A stretch of DNA of 64,000 nucleotides from Bacteroidia bacterium (GCA_026003255.1 BPGX01000006.1:62001-126000), one strand, 5' to 3'; shown: positions 37,616-46,415, counted from the first letter of the stretch. Made by a program: numbers and translations. The notes: generated by a model from the letters alone, not told the origin.

Positions 37616-37885
37616 ATAGATTAATGCTTATAAAATTTCGACACGAAAAAAAAATAATAATAATAATACGAGTCAAGTTTTTATCAAAATATTTTTCAAA
37701 ATATAAGTTTGGCAGTAAAAGAATAGTTAGAAAAATTAACCCAAATTAATCAATAGGAGGTGAAGTATGAGCCGAACTATTTGATTTAGTTGCGTTAACC
37801 CCGAATAGTGCTTGTAATCATTCCGATAAATCGGAATGATTACAAGCACTTTTTCGATTACGCATTTTTTAATGCGTAATTTGGG
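37616..37885. other. Gene-free stretch with AAT microsatellite and two perfect hairpins
   Basis: It lies upstream of the fibre-like gene. Contents: an A-run and AAT repeats at about 37645-37667; an unusually strong Shine-Dalgarno-like 'AGGAGGTGAAGTATG' at about 37756-37770 that opens only five codons; a perfect 20-bp hairpin with 4-base loop at 37807-37850 followed by five T; and a perfect 10-bp hairpin at 37857-37880. The first hairpin looks like a strong terminator or the end of a small mobile element. No gene is supported. Confidence 0.7.
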
Positions 37886-37986
37886 ATTAACACAGGATTT
37901 ACAGGGTCGGCTACCGGAAAATATTACGATACATTTGTTACAGAAACAACAGCCTTTATTGAAAAATTACTGGCGGAAAAATAATT
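37886..37986 (+). pseudogene. Remnant of a second tlpA-like gene 3' end (repeat copy B)
   Basis: In frame it reads 'NTGFTGSATGKYYDTF', 'VTETTAFIEKLLAEK' and stop, against 'HTGFSGPATGKYYDTF', 'VSETTAFIEKLLAEK' in the intact gene 3.2 kb away. Similarity stops at the hairpins upstream. A strong terminator (37995-38033) follows directly, as would be expected behind the original gene end. Confidence 0.85.
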
Positions 37987-37994
37987 TGTTCTAT

Positions 37995-38033
37995 ACCAAA
38001 AAAGAAAGGCGCAGTTAACTGCGCCTTTCTTTT
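37995..38033. terminator. Bidirectional terminator before ferritin
   Basis: Palindrome AAAAAAGAAAGGCGCAGTT / AACTGCGCCTTTCTTTTTT, nearly loopless around GTTAAC, with A- and T-runs on both sides. It can end transcription from the ferritin gene (minus) and from the tlpA remnant (plus). Confidence 0.85.
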
Positions 38034-38050
38034 TTATTTTGTGTGCACTC

Positions 38051-38578
38051 TTACTTTTTTCCACCTGCATTATCAGCCGCTGCCGACTGAACAGAGATAT
38101 TTTGCAAGTCACGATCAAACAGATATAAACCTCCCTTATCGTTTCCAATTAAGTTTAGTTTATCTAAAATAGTTCTTGCCAAAGCTTCTTCTTCTATTTG
38201 CTCTGATACATACCACTGTAAGAAATTGTGTGTGGTATAGTCCTTTTCTTTTAAACAGTCATCAACCAACTTATTTATTTCGTTTGATACCATAACCTCA
38301 TGCTTTAATAAATTATCAAAAGCATATTGTAATGATTTAAAATCTTTTGGAGGCTGTTTTAATGCCGGGATGATGGCCTTACCCCCTCTTTCGTTTAAGT
38401 ATTTAATTAGCTTTAGCATATGCATACGTTCTTCGTCAGAATGTTGATAAAAAAAAGCTGCCACTCCGCTTAAGCCATTATTTTCTGCCCAAGAGGCCAT
38501 TGCTAAATAATATTGCGAAGAGCTTGCCTCAAGTTCTATTTGTTTGTTTAGGGCTTGTTCAATTTTTTTAGTTACCAT
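38051..38578 (-). CDS. ftnA: Bacterial non-haem ferritin
   Basis: 175 residues, the usual FtnA length. It oxidises Fe(II) and stores iron in a 24-mer. Ferroxidase residues Glu17, Tyr24, Glu50 and His53 are in the standard positions ('IELEASSSQYYLAMASW', 'HSDEERMHM'), with further ligands in 'KHEVMVSNEIN' and 'QIEEEALAR'. Cytosolic. It follows the universal stress protein gene by 22 bp, so the pair probably responds together to stress or starvation. The C-terminal 'SAAADNAGGKK' is a variable tail. Confidence 0.95.
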   Translation of the reverse strand: MVTKKIEQALNKQIELEASSSQYYLAMASWAENNGLSGVAAFFYQHSDEERMHMLKLIKYLNERGGKAIIPALKQPPKDFKSLQYAFDNLLKHEVMVSNEINKLVDDCLKEKDYTTHNFLQWYVSEQIEEEALARTILDKLNLIGNDKGGLYLFDRDLQNISVQSAAADNAGGKK

Positions 38579-38600
38579 AACATTGTTGTTTAAACATTAA

Positions 38601-39431
38601 TTATTTATCTTTTAATACTAGTAATGGAACATCTACATGATATGCCATTTTTTTGGTTACGCTCTTGTGAAATATTTTTTCAAGAAACGAATGTTTGCGC
38701 GCAATCATAACAAGGCAATCGGTTCCTTTTTCCTTTATATAACTATCTATACCTTCTGATACGTTTTCGTTTTTTACAAAATAAAAATTATGCTTTACTC
38801 CTTCCAGCAAATGATTTAGCTTTATGCCCGCAACAGCTTCTTCTGTACTGCCCGGAAGCTCATCTAAGCCTACATTTAATATTGCTATTTCAGCATCTAA
38901 TTTACTAGCTAATGTTTTAAAAAGTGCAAAACCCTGCGTTTCAATTATTGGTTTTAAGTCGTAGGCAAATGTAAATTTCTGCGGTTTTTTATACATGGCT
39001 TTTTCAGGAATAACAAGAACAGGGCAAAATGCGCCCTTAATTACCGCTGCGGTATTGCTCCCAACAAGTACTTCTTTTGCTCCTGTTGCACCTTTAGTTC
39101 CCATTACAATTAAATCAAACATAAATTCTTCTGACATTTCGTTAACCAGTTGAACCAAATCGCCTTGCTTTGCAACTGTTTCTACACTTACAGAGTCAAA
39201 CTCCTTCTGCGCGCGAATTTCTTTCAAAACTTTTTGCAATCCTTCTTCTGCATCAGATTTTAAAATTTCGGCCAAATGCAAAGATTTTATGCTGGTGTTT
39301 CCTCCTGCAGGTATTTGGTAGGTATTTAATAAAATTAAATCTGCACTAAGTTCTTTTGCCAAAAACAGCGCATACTGCATTGCTTTAGCAGCATTATCAG
39401 AAAAATCTGTTGGGAATAATATTTTCTTCAT
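38601..39431 (-). CDS. Universal stress protein, tandem UspA domains
   Basis: 276 residues with two UspA folds. Domain 1 (about 1-142) has the ATP-binding signature G-x2-G-x9-G-S in 'MGTKGATGAKEVLVGSNT'. Domain 2 (about 150-276) is degenerate ('CLVMIARKHSFLEKIFH', 'HVDVPLLVLKDK') and lacks the full motif. Start 'MKKILFPTDFSDNAAKA' is typical. Tandem Usp proteins are common in Bacteroidota and are induced by growth arrest. Upstream of and probably cotranscribed with ferritin. Confidence 0.93.
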   Translation of the reverse strand: MKKILFPTDFSDNAAKAMQYALFLAKELSADLILLNTYQIPAGGNTSIKSLHLAEILKSDAEEGLQKVLKEIRAQKEFDSVSVETVAKQGDLVQLVNEMSEEFMFDLIVMGTKGATGAKEVLVGSNTAAVIKGAFCPVLVIPEKAMYKKPQKFTFAYDLKPIIETQGFALFKTLASKLDAEIAILNVGLDELPGSTEEAVAGIKLNHLLEGVKHNFYFVKNENVSEGIDSYIKEKGTDCLVMIARKHSFLEKIFHKSVTKKMAYHVDVPLLVLKDK

Positions 39432-39532
39432 TTCAAGTTTTATTGTTTAAGCAGAGCTTATTCAACAAACCTACATGATTTTTTTCAATTATGGAATGAT
39501 ACGTGTCAGTTTTACAAATTTATAATCTTAGA

Positions 39533-40477
39533 TTATGCTATTGTAGCTTTGATATGATCTTCTACCAATTTTGCAAAATCTTCGGGCTCTTTAAATATTT
39601 TAATATTAGATGGAAGCTTTTTTTTATATTCCATTAGTTGAAATCCAGAAAGCAGTATGGTACTTTCAGATAAAACTTTAGATAGCTGCTTTATATATTC
39701 TTCTGTTTCTATCTGGAATGAAAATGTAAAAACCGAAACAATAAACTGCGGTTTTCTAACATTAAATACTTTTTGAATATCATCAAGAGGTACACTTTGT
39801 CCTAAATAAATGGTGTGCGCACCTCTTGCTTTAGCCATGTAACAATAAAGCAACAGGCTTAGTTCATGTAATTCTCCTTCGGGGAGAAAAAACATATAGC
39901 GTGGAGCTGTTTTTGATGTTGGATAAGGCAGCCTGTCGATACCCACAATAACTTTTTGACGTATAAGATTAGAAATAAAATGCTCCTGAGCAGGATTAAC
40001 GGCCCCTGTTTGCCACATTACTCCAATTTTTTTTAAGAAAGGGAAAATAATTTTTGAAATGGTGTTTTCAAATCCATTTTGAACAATAGATGATGTTACT
40101 ACCTGCTCAAAGCGTAATTCATCCAATTCTATCATGGCCAGCATTAATGCATCTATTTGAGTATCAATTGCAGTGTTAACCTGCGACAACTCTATTACTT
40201 TCTGTGAAATTTCCTTATCGCTAAGTTTTACAATTTTTGAAATTTTTATGCCATGATTATTTAAAATATTGATGTTGAGTATTTTTTTTAAATCTTCATT
40301 TGAATAATAGCGTATGTTTGATTCTGTTCGCTGAGGCTTAAGCACACCGTAGCGCTGCTCCCAAATACGCAATGTATGGGCTTTTATGCCTGAAAGTTTT
40401 TCCAGGTCTTTTATTGAATATGTAGAAAGACTGCTCAATCGTTTAAACTCACGCTTATCTACAAACAACTTTATCAT
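39533..40477 (-). CDS. MerR-type regulator with CarH-like cobalamin-binding region
   Basis: 314 residues. N-terminal MerR winged helix ('YSIKDLEKLSGIKAHTLRIW', 'RTESNIRYYSNEDLKKI'), a helical bundle, and a Rossmann-like B12-binding region. The bundle carries W155-x9-E165-H166 ('GVMWQTGAVNPAQEHFIS'), the signature that holds the upper face of adenosylcobalamin in CarH/CarA photoreceptors. The Rossmann part has 'PEGELHELSLLL' with His204 at the lower axial ligand position (E-x-H), though the following Gly is Ser. In CarH, dark tetramers repress carotenoid genes and light breaks them apart. Carotenoid genes lie 9 kb away. Cobalamin binding is inference; some family members work without it. Confidence 0.88.
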   Translation of the reverse strand: MIKLFVDKREFKRLSSLSTYSIKDLEKLSGIKAHTLRIWEQRYGVLKPQRTESNIRYYSNEDLKKILNINILNNHGIKISKIVKLSDKEISQKVIELSQVNTAIDTQIDALMLAMIELDELRFEQVVTSSIVQNGFENTISKIIFPFLKKIGVMWQTGAVNPAQEHFISNLIRQKVIVGIDRLPYPTSKTAPRYMFFLPEGELHELSLLLYCYMAKARGAHTIYLGQSVPLDDIQKVFNVRKPQFIVSVFTFSFQIETEEYIKQLSKVLSESTILLSGFQLMEYKKKLPSNIKIFKEPEDFAKLVEDHIKATIA

Positions 40478-40560
40478 TAAAAAGTTTTTAATTTTTTTAC
40501 AAATAAAGTGAAAGTCAATAAAACTGTTTTTATTCTAAATATGATTTTCGTCATAAACAA

Positions 40561-40594
40561 AAAAGGCTCTTGCAATTTTTTGCAAGAGCCTTTT
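40561..40594 (-). terminator. Terminator of the ATP synthase operon
   Basis: 14-bp stem AAAAGGCTCTTGCA / TGCAAGAGCCTTTT with a 6-base loop, 25 bp after the atpG stop; A- and T-runs allow use from either side. Confidence 0.85.
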
Positions 40595-40618
40595 AGTAAG
40601 GCTATTTATTTTTAAAGA

Positions 40619-41491
40619 TTATCCTTTTAAGGCATTGGCTCCACCAACAATTTCTAAAATTTCGTTGGTAATGGCAGCCTGACGAGCTTTATTGTAGCTA
40701 ATTCGAAGTGTACGTAAAAGCTCTTTTGCATTATCCGTTGCCTTATGCATGGCAGTCATACGAGCACCATGCTCTGCAGCATGGGAATCTAATAAGGCCT
40801 TGTAAAACTGAATTTTTAATGATTTAGGAATTAATTCGTTTACAATAAACTCTTTATTTGGCTCGTAAATATATTCTGTACTGCTTATGCTTGTGTTTTC
40901 TGATTGCTCTACCGGCAATAATTGTTCAGCTGTGGGTAATTGAACAGCTGCATTTTTAAAGCGGTTATATATCAATACAACTTTATCAAATTGTTTATTT
41001 GCAAAAGCAGCCATAATCTCTTCCGCAAAAGGAGCTACATTATCAAAAGTTAGTTTATCGAATAATACATTTGCTTCACCATTTTCTTTAAACAAGGTTA
41101 AATTGCCTTTTTTAAAGAAATCGTTTGCTTTTTTACCCACAGGGAAAATACTAATGTTTTTACCGGCATAATCTTCGCGAATTAAACGATTGGTAAGCTT
41201 TATAACATTTGCATTAAACGCACCGCACAAACCCCTGTTAGAAGTAATTGGCACAATTAAAATATTGTTTTCGGCACGTTTTTCAGCATAAATGCTTCCG
41301 GTGCTGCTTTCCATAGTTGCTGTTACATTCTCCAATACTTCTTTTAATTTAGAAGCATAGGGACGTAATTGCGTAATTGCATCCTGCGCTCTTCTTAACT
41401 TGGCAGCACTCACCATTTTCATCGCACTGGTAATTTGCGAGGTTGAGTTTACCGAGGTAATTCTGTTACGTACTTCTTTTAAATTTGGCAT
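40619..41491 (-). CDS. atpG: ATP synthase F1 subunit gamma
   Basis: 290 residues. The central rotor shaft of F1. N-terminal 'ITSTSQITSAMKMVSAAKLR'-like signature is present ('NSTSQITSAMKMVSAAKLRR'), with 'ITSNRGLCGAFN' in the middle and the C-terminal helix 'ELLRTLRISYNKARQAAITN' plus 'EILEIVGGANAL'. Last gene of the operon, 64 bp after atpA and followed by a terminator. Confidence 0.97.
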   Translation of the reverse strand: MPNLKEVRNRITSVNSTSQITSAMKMVSAAKLRRAQDAITQLRPYASKLKEVLENVTATMESSTGSIYAEKRAENNILIVPITSNRGLCGAFNANVIKLTNRLIREDYAGKNISIFPVGKKANDFFKKGNLTLFKENGEANVLFDKLTFDNVAPFAEEIMAAFANKQFDKVVLIYNRFKNAAVQLPTAEQLLPVEQSENTSISSTEYIYEPNKEFIVNELIPKSLKIQFYKALLDSHAAEHGARMTAMHKATDNAKELLRTLRISYNKARQAAITNEILEIVGGANALKG

Positions 41492-41555
41492 AATCCATTA
41501 ATTGGCGTTAATCAGTTGGCAAAATACAATTTGCTTATTTTAAATGCTAACTGAA

Positions 41556-43136
41556 TTATTTTTTATACTTGGCAGCTACTTCTTTTGCTACTTTTTCAAG
41601 CTTATCGGTTACTTCATCATTAATAGTACCAGACTTTAATGTATTTAATACATCTTTATGCTGAGCTTCTAATACGCCTAGGTAATCTGCCTCAAACTCT
41701 CTTACTTTATTTACAGGAACATCTTGTAATAAACCTTTTGTTCCGCAGTAAATAATAGCAATTTGTTTTTCTACGGTTAATGGAGAGAACTGACCTTGTT
41801 TTAAAATTTCAACGTTTCTGGCACCTTTTTCAAGAACTGATTTTGTAGCTGCATCTAAGTCGGAACCAAATTTAGCAAAAGCTTCTAACTCGCGGTACTG
41901 TGCTTGGTCAAGTTTTAAAGTACCGGATACTTTCTTCATGGATTTAATTTGAGCGTTTCCTCCTACACGCGATACAGAAATACCTACGTTAATTGCCGGA
42001 CGAACTCCTGAGTTAAACAAGTTTGACTCAAGGAATATCTGACCATCGGTAATAGAAATTACGTTGGTTGGGATATAAGCAGATACGTCACCTGCTTGAG
42101 TTTCGATAATTGGCAACGCTGTTAAAGAACCTCCACCTTTTACTATTGGGCGAATGCTATCCGGTAAGTCATTCATTTGACGAGCGATTTCATCGGTTGC
42201 ATTAATTTTAGCAGCTCTTTCCAATAAGCGAGAGTGTAAATAGAACACATCACCGGGATATGCTTCACGTCCGGGAGGTCTTCTTAATAAAAGCGATACT
42301 TCGCGGTAAGCTACAGCTTGTTTAGATAAATCATCATAAACGATTAATGCCGGACGACCGGTATCGCGGAAATATTCACCAATTGCACAACCGGCAAATG
42401 CTGCATAGAACTGCATTGGAGCAGGATCTGAAGCAGATGCTGAAACTACTACACTGTATGGCATTGCTCCGTTTTCTTCTAACACACGAACGATATTTGC
42501 AACGGTTGAACCTTTTTGTCCAATAGCTACATAGATACAATAAACAGGGTTTCCTGCTTCGTAAAATTCTTTTTGATTAATGATGGTATCTATTGCAATT
42601 GCTGTTTTACCGGTTTGACGATCGCCAATGATTAACTCACGCTGACCACGACCAATAGGAATCATGGCATCTACTGCTTTGATTCCTGTTTGTAAGGGCT
42701 CATTAACCGGCTGGCGGTAAATTACACCCGGAGCTTTACGTTCAAGTGGCATTTCATATAGTTGGCCTGTAATAGGACCCTTTCCGTCAATTGGTTCTCC
42801 CAAAGTATTTACTACACGACCCAACATACCTTCCCCTACTTTGATGGAAGCAATTAAGCCTGTTCGTTTTACGGTATCACCTTCTTTAACATCGTTAGAG
42901 CTTCCTAAAAGTACCGCACCCACGTTGTCTTCTTCAAGGTTCATTACGATACCTTTTAAGCCGTTTGCAAACTCAATTAACTCTCCTGATTGTACTTGAG
43001 TTAAGCCGTAAATACGGGCAATACCATCACCCACTTGTAATACGGTACCTACTTGTTCTAATTCAGCTTCTGATTTAAAGCCTGAAAGTTGCTGTCTTAA
43101 AATTGCAGATACTTCTGCCGGTCTTATTTCTGCCAT
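41556..43136 (-). CDS. atpA: ATP synthase F1 subunit alpha
   Basis: 526 residues, full-length. The non-catalytic nucleotide-binding subunit of F1. P-loop 'GDRQTGKT' at 171-178; '[17 protein letters not shown]' (Walker B) and 'SISRVGG'-like '[12 protein letters not shown]' carry the arginine-finger region. The sequence is intact and strongly conserved. Lies 25 bp after atpH. The beta and epsilon genes (atpD, atpC) are not in this cluster, which is usual in Bacteroidota. Confidence 0.98.
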   Translation of the reverse strand: MAEIRPAEVSAILRQQLSGFKSEAELEQVGTVLQVGDGIARIYGLTQVQSGELIEFANGLKGIVMNLEEDNVGAVLLGSSNDVKEGDTVKRTGLIASIKVGEGMLGRVVNTLGEPIDGKGPITGQLYEMPLERKAPGVIYRQPVNEPLQTGIKAVDAMIPIGRGQRELIIGDRQTGKTAIAIDTIINQKEFYEAGNPVYCIYVAIGQKGSTVANIVRVLEENGAMPYSVVVSASASDPAPMQFYAAFAGCAIGEYFRDTGRPALIVYDDLSKQAVAYREVSLLLRRPPGREAYPGDVFYLHSRLLERAAKINATDEIARQMNDLPDSIRPIVKGGGSLTALPIIETQAGDVSAYIPTNVISITDGQIFLESNLFNSGVRPAINVGISVSRVGGNAQIKSMKKVSGTLKLDQAQYRELEAFAKFGSDLDAATKSVLEKGARNVEILKQGQFSPLTVEKQIAIIYCGTKGLLQDVPVNKVREFEADYLGVLEAQHKDVLNTLKSGTINDEVTDKLEKVAKEVAAKYKK

Positions 43137-43161
43137 CGTTATTTATGTTTATCTTTTGTTA

Positions 43162-43716
43162 TTAATATTCTTTTACATATAAATTTTTGCTGAATTCTTT
43201 GCGTAATGCATTAATTTTCCCAGCTAAACTTGCATCAATTTGCCTATCACCTACTGTTACAATTAATCCACCAATGATGGATGGATCTACTTTTTCTTCA
43301 ATTTCAACAGACGATGCTGTGTTTTTTACCAATGCCGCTATTTTAGCTCTTAAGGTATCATCTAATGGAACAGCTGTAATAACTTTTGCTGTAACAATTT
43401 TTTTAATTTCTCTGTATTGGCGCACATACTCTGCGGCAATTCCTTCTAAATAGATTTCGCGACCTTTGCGGGTTAAAATATCTACAAACGATACGGTTAA
43501 ATTACTTACAAGGCTGCCAAAAGCTTCTTTAAAGATAGAAAGTTTCTTATCGCCTTTAATAATCGGGCTTTTTAAAACCATCTGAAATTCTTTAGAAGTA
43601 CGGCAAGCATTTAAAATAACTTCCATGTCTTTCTTTACCTCCTCAAGCATATTTTGCTCCTGAGCAAGGCCAATTAAAGACTTGGCGTATCTGGATGCTA
43701 CTTTAGTATCTACCAT
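43162..43716 (-). CDS. atpH: ATP synthase F1 subunit delta
   Basis: 184 residues. The delta (OSCP) subunit that ties the F1 crown to the b stalk. Typical N-terminal 'VASRYAKSLIGLAQEQ' and C-terminal 'KVDPSIIGGLIVTVGDRQID' are present. Two bp separate it from atpF, so translation is probably coupled. Confidence 0.95.
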   Translation of the reverse strand: MVDTKVASRYAKSLIGLAQEQNMLEEVKKDMEVILNACRTSKEFQMVLKSPIIKGDKKLSIFKEAFGSLVSNLTVSFVDILTRKGREIYLEGIAAEYVRQYREIKKIVTAKVITAVPLDDTLRAKIAALVKNTASSVEIEEKVDPSIIGGLIVTVGDRQIDASLAGKINALRKEFSKNLYVKEY

Positions 43717-43718
43717 GT

Positions 43719-44220
43719 TTAGTTAAGGTTAACTTCTTTCAATAAATTATCTACGATTGCTTTTTGCTTGTCGTCATTATTTAATTGCTCTTTTAAAATT
43801 TTCTCGGCAATTTCGATTGACAATACTGCTACTTGATTTTTTAATTCAGTAATAGCAGCCAATTTTTCGTTGTTAATAGTTTCACGAGCCTGTGCAATAA
43901 TTTTATCTGCTTCAGCACTGGCTTTTCCTTTTGCTTCGCTAATAATTGCTTCTCTAGCCTCGCGTGCTTCTTTTAAAATCTGGTCGCGCTCTTCTCTGGC
44001 CTGTTTTAATAAAGCTTCGCTTTGGTTATTTAAAGCCTGCATTTTCTTTTCTGCTTCTTCAGCAGCTTTTAATGCGCCCTGAATTTTTTCTTCACGCTCG
44101 TTTACCGCATTTAAAATCGGTTTCCATGCAAATTTTCTAAGTAAGAAAATCAATCCAACAAATAATACTGTTTGCCAAAAAAAACAGTCCGATTGAAAAT
44201 TCACTGATTAACTTTTCCAT
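43719..44220 (-). CDS. atpF: ATP synthase F0 subunit b (one homopolymer frameshift)
   Basis: About 166 residues. The natural start is the ATG at 44220 ('MEKLISEFSIGLFFWQTVLF'). The eight-A run at 44177-44184 has one base too many; with seven, the membrane segment 'GLFFWQTVLFVGLIFLL' reads through. The open frame begins instead at 44204 with a false N-terminus. After the single membrane helix comes the long charged stalk helix ('EREEKIQGALKAAEEAEKK', 'REERDQILKEAREAREA'). In an essential, strongly expressed operon a real loss is implausible, so this is good evidence for consensus error. Confidence 0.94.
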
Positions 44221-44303
44221 TTATTATATTGTATTTAAGTTTCAATTTTTGTTTAAATAACAATCGAGCCGTGGCCAACCGCCAAGCGGCTCGATTGAAA
44301 AGA

Positions 44304-44495
44304 TTAAACTGCAAATAGAGCAGCAAATCCGATACCTTCAATAAGCGCTGCTGCAATAAGCATTGCTGTTTGAATTTTACCAGTAGCTTCAGGCTGACGA
44401 GCAATAGCTTCCATTGCTGAACTTCCGATTTTACCGATACCCATTCCGGCACCGATTACGATTAGGCCTGCACCTACGATTGCTGGGATTTCCAT
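44304..44495 (-). CDS. atpE: ATP synthase F0 subunit c
   Basis: 63 residues, two membrane helices joined by the polar loop 'ARQPE' (Arg33-Gln34-Pro35). The ion-binding carboxylate is Glu53 in 'AALIEGIGFAAL'. The first helix has 'GAGMGIGKIG' without the Gln seen in sodium-type rings, so a proton ring is likely. Lies between atpB and atpF with 37- and 83-bp gaps. Confidence 0.96.
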   Translation of the reverse strand: MEIPAIVGAGLIVIGAGMGIGKIGSSAMEAIARQPEATGKIQTAMLIAAALIEGIGFAALFAV

Positions 44496-44532
44496 AATTG
44501 TTTGTATTTAAGGGTTAATAATAAACTTTTTG

Positions 44533-45708
44533 TTAATGATGATCGTCATGGTGTTCTTCAACTGCTGTTCCGAAGTACAATGCCGACAACATCGTAAAAA
44601 TATATGCCTGTAATGCTGCAACTAACAATTCTAATATAGAAAGTACAAACGCTAACAAAAATGAAAGCGAGCTTCCTATCCAGTTTGCAAATACAAACAT
44701 CAAACCTAAAATGCTCATTAATACAATGTGTCCTGCTGTAATGTTTGCATACAAACGTATCATTAATGAGAAAGGCTTAATAAATGTTCCTAACAATTCA
44801 ATTGGAGCTAAAACCACTTTCATTGGAGCCGGAACTCCCGGCATCCAGAAAATGTGTTTCCAGTAATATTTGTTTGCTGTAAATGTTGTAATTAAATAAG
44901 TTAGGATGGCTAAGCAAAATGTTACTGCAATATTATTGGTAATGTTTACTCCAAGTGGCGTTAAACCAAATAAGTTAACAATCCACACAAAGAAAAACAC
45001 GGTTAACAGATATGACATGTAACGCTTATAATGTTTTTCGCCAATGTTTGGAATGGCAATATCGTCTCTAATATAAAGTATTATTGGCTCTAAAAAACGA
45101 CCAATACCGGTTGGCAATCCACCATTTTTTTGGTAGGAACTTGCCATTCCTTTAAATATAAAGAAAATAATGCTCATGATTACAATAATCATAAACACAT
45201 TTTTGGTGATAGAAAAGTCTAATGGTTTTGCATTTAACACATGGTGATGCTCGTCATATTCTATAGTACCTTCAGCATCGGTTTTGTATATTTTATTATG
45301 ATGTAAAATATAGTAATTGCCTTTTGATTCAACTACTTTTTCTCCATGATGAAAAGCTGAAGATAAAAAAATATGCAAACCTCCGTCAATTAAAATTACA
45401 GGTAATGGAAATCCAACATGATGTTCGCGTCCATCAGCTCCGGTGTATGAAAACAAATGAAAATCGTATGAGTCTTGTAAGTGGTGTTTGATATCCGCTT
45501 TAATACGTGCTTTTAAATCTAATTCTTCATGTTCCGTATGAGTGCCGTGTGTATCGTGAAGTGCTTCTGTAGCTTCGTGCTCATGCGCTTCATCATGCGT
45601 AACGGTGCTGTCTTCCTGATGAGCGGATTCCTGATGATTATCTGCAAAAACTGCGGTTGGAATGATTAAAAATAAAGCTATTAAAAGGGCAAATATCTTT
45701 CTTAACAT
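44533..45708 (-). CDS. atpB: ATP synthase F0 subunit a, with signal peptide and His-rich extension
   Basis: 391 residues, much longer than the ~270 of E. coli but usual for Bacteroidota. Signal peptide 1-22 ('TAVFADN'), then about 40 residues rich in His, Glu and Asp ('HDEAHEHEATEALHDTHG'), a soluble segment with more His pairs, and the membrane part. The essential Arg318 is in 'SLMIRLYANITAGH'; further signature 'ELLVAALQAYIFTML'. The C-terminus ends 'EEHHDDHH'. The protein forms the proton half-channels against the c ring. The acidic/His region would face the periplasm; its role is unknown. Confidence 0.96.
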   Translation of the reverse strand: MLRKIFALLIALFLIIPTAVFADNHQESAHQEDSTVTHDEAHEHEATEALHDTHGTHTEHEELDLKARIKADIKHHLQDSYDFHLFSYTGADGREHHVGFPLPVILIDGGLHIFLSSAFHHGEKVVESKGNYYILHHNKIYKTDAEGTIEYDEHHHVLNAKPLDFSITKNVFMIIVIMSIIFFIFKGMASSYQKNGGLPTGIGRFLEPIILYIRDDIAIPNIGEKHYKRYMSYLLTVFFFVWIVNLFGLTPLGVNITNNIAVTFCLAILTYLITTFTANKYYWKHIFWMPGVPAPMKVVLAPIELLGTFIKPFSLMIRLYANITAGHIVLMSILGLMFVFANWIGSSLSFLLAFVLSILELLVAALQAYIFTMLSALYFGTAVEEHHDDHH

Positions 45709-45826
45709 GTCTTTATATTATTAGGCTCAAAAAAAAACGCTGCAAAGCTATACAATTATTTAATACACAAAACAAAAATATAGGCAAAATTATGCTATAA
45801 GTCTGCAAGCCTCGTCTTTTTACTGC

Positions 45827-46206
45827 TTAAGGCGCTTTATAAGAAAAATAAACCTCTGTAATTAAGCAAATTGCATAGGGAATAAAAAAGGATAAAAACT
45901 CCGGTTTACTTATTTGCCCATCTTCCTTATAAGCGGGATAAAAAAACAAGAAGAAGAAAATAAATTTTATACCACTTCCTCCCATAAATACAAATCCGGC
46001 AATTTCAGGCTTGTTTTTAATTATGATATTTATTACCACATAAATAGTAAAAGCTAAAAAAGCATTTACTATGTAAGATGAGGCTAATTTTGTTTTCAGT
46101 AGCTGAAAAGGAAAAAACTTGTGTGTGAATTAAAAAAACAATAAGTAGAATAGCAGGTAGAATCCAGTAAAAACTGTTTTCGTTTAAAAATTTTATTATT
46201 TATCAT
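45827..46206 (-). CDS. Small membrane protein of the ATP synthase operon (DUF6168-like), two frameshifts
   Basis: About 125 residues with four predicted membrane helices when read across lesions near 46185 and 46105. Start 'MINN' at 46206, helix 1 'FYWILPAILLIVFLIHTQ', then 'LASSYIVNAFLAFTIYVV', 'AGFVFMGGSGIKFIFFFLFF' and 'LSFFIPYAICLITEVYFS'. Only the last 70 codons form an open frame. The position between atpZ and atpB, overlapping atpZ by 11 bp, is that of a Bacteroidota protein I recall as DUF6168, perhaps an AtpI counterpart helping c-ring assembly. Confidence 0.65.
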
Positions 46207-46411
46207 TTTTATTAATTCTGTTCAATTGCTGCAACACCATGTAAAGCGCTACTATTACGGAAAAAATAGTTAAGCCCATGGTAAACCATTTTTTGTTGGA
46301 AGGATATTTTTCGTCTAATAATTTGCCCAGCCATGCACCCAAAAACACGGTTGCACCCATTTGAGCTGCAATTCCAATTAGCTGAATATATTTATTTTTT
46401 TGATTAGGCAT
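46196..46411 (-). CDS. AtpZ/AtpI family ATP synthase accessory protein
   Basis: 71 residues from the ATG at 46411 ('MPNQKNKYIQLIGIAAQMG'); the longer open frame upstream is discarded because a promoter element and repeat lie there. Two membrane helices with the family's 'GIAAQMGATVFLGAWLGKLLD' and 'FTMGLTIFSVIVALYMVLQQL'. Such proteins help assemble the c ring or import Mg2+ for it. First gene of the operon. Confidence 0.88.
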   Translation of the reverse strand: MPNQKNKYIQLIGIAAQMGATVFLGAWLGKLLDEKYPSNKKWFTMGLTIFSVIVALYMVLQQLNRINKNDK

Positions 46412-46415
46412 GGCG

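Noticed and set aside
44177..44184. Real frameshift or programmed slippage in atpF
   Set aside because: A single extra A in an A8 run in an essential gene, with similar surplus bases elsewhere in the window, is better explained by consensus error.
44201..44452. 83-residue open frame overlapping atpE and the atpF start
   Set aside because: It is the out-of-frame shadow of atpE; its sequence has no family features while the atpE frame has the RQP loop and Glu53.
40619..46411. Loss of ATP synthase beta and epsilon genes
   Set aside because: Bacteroidota commonly keep atpD and atpC at another locus, so their absence here is normal.
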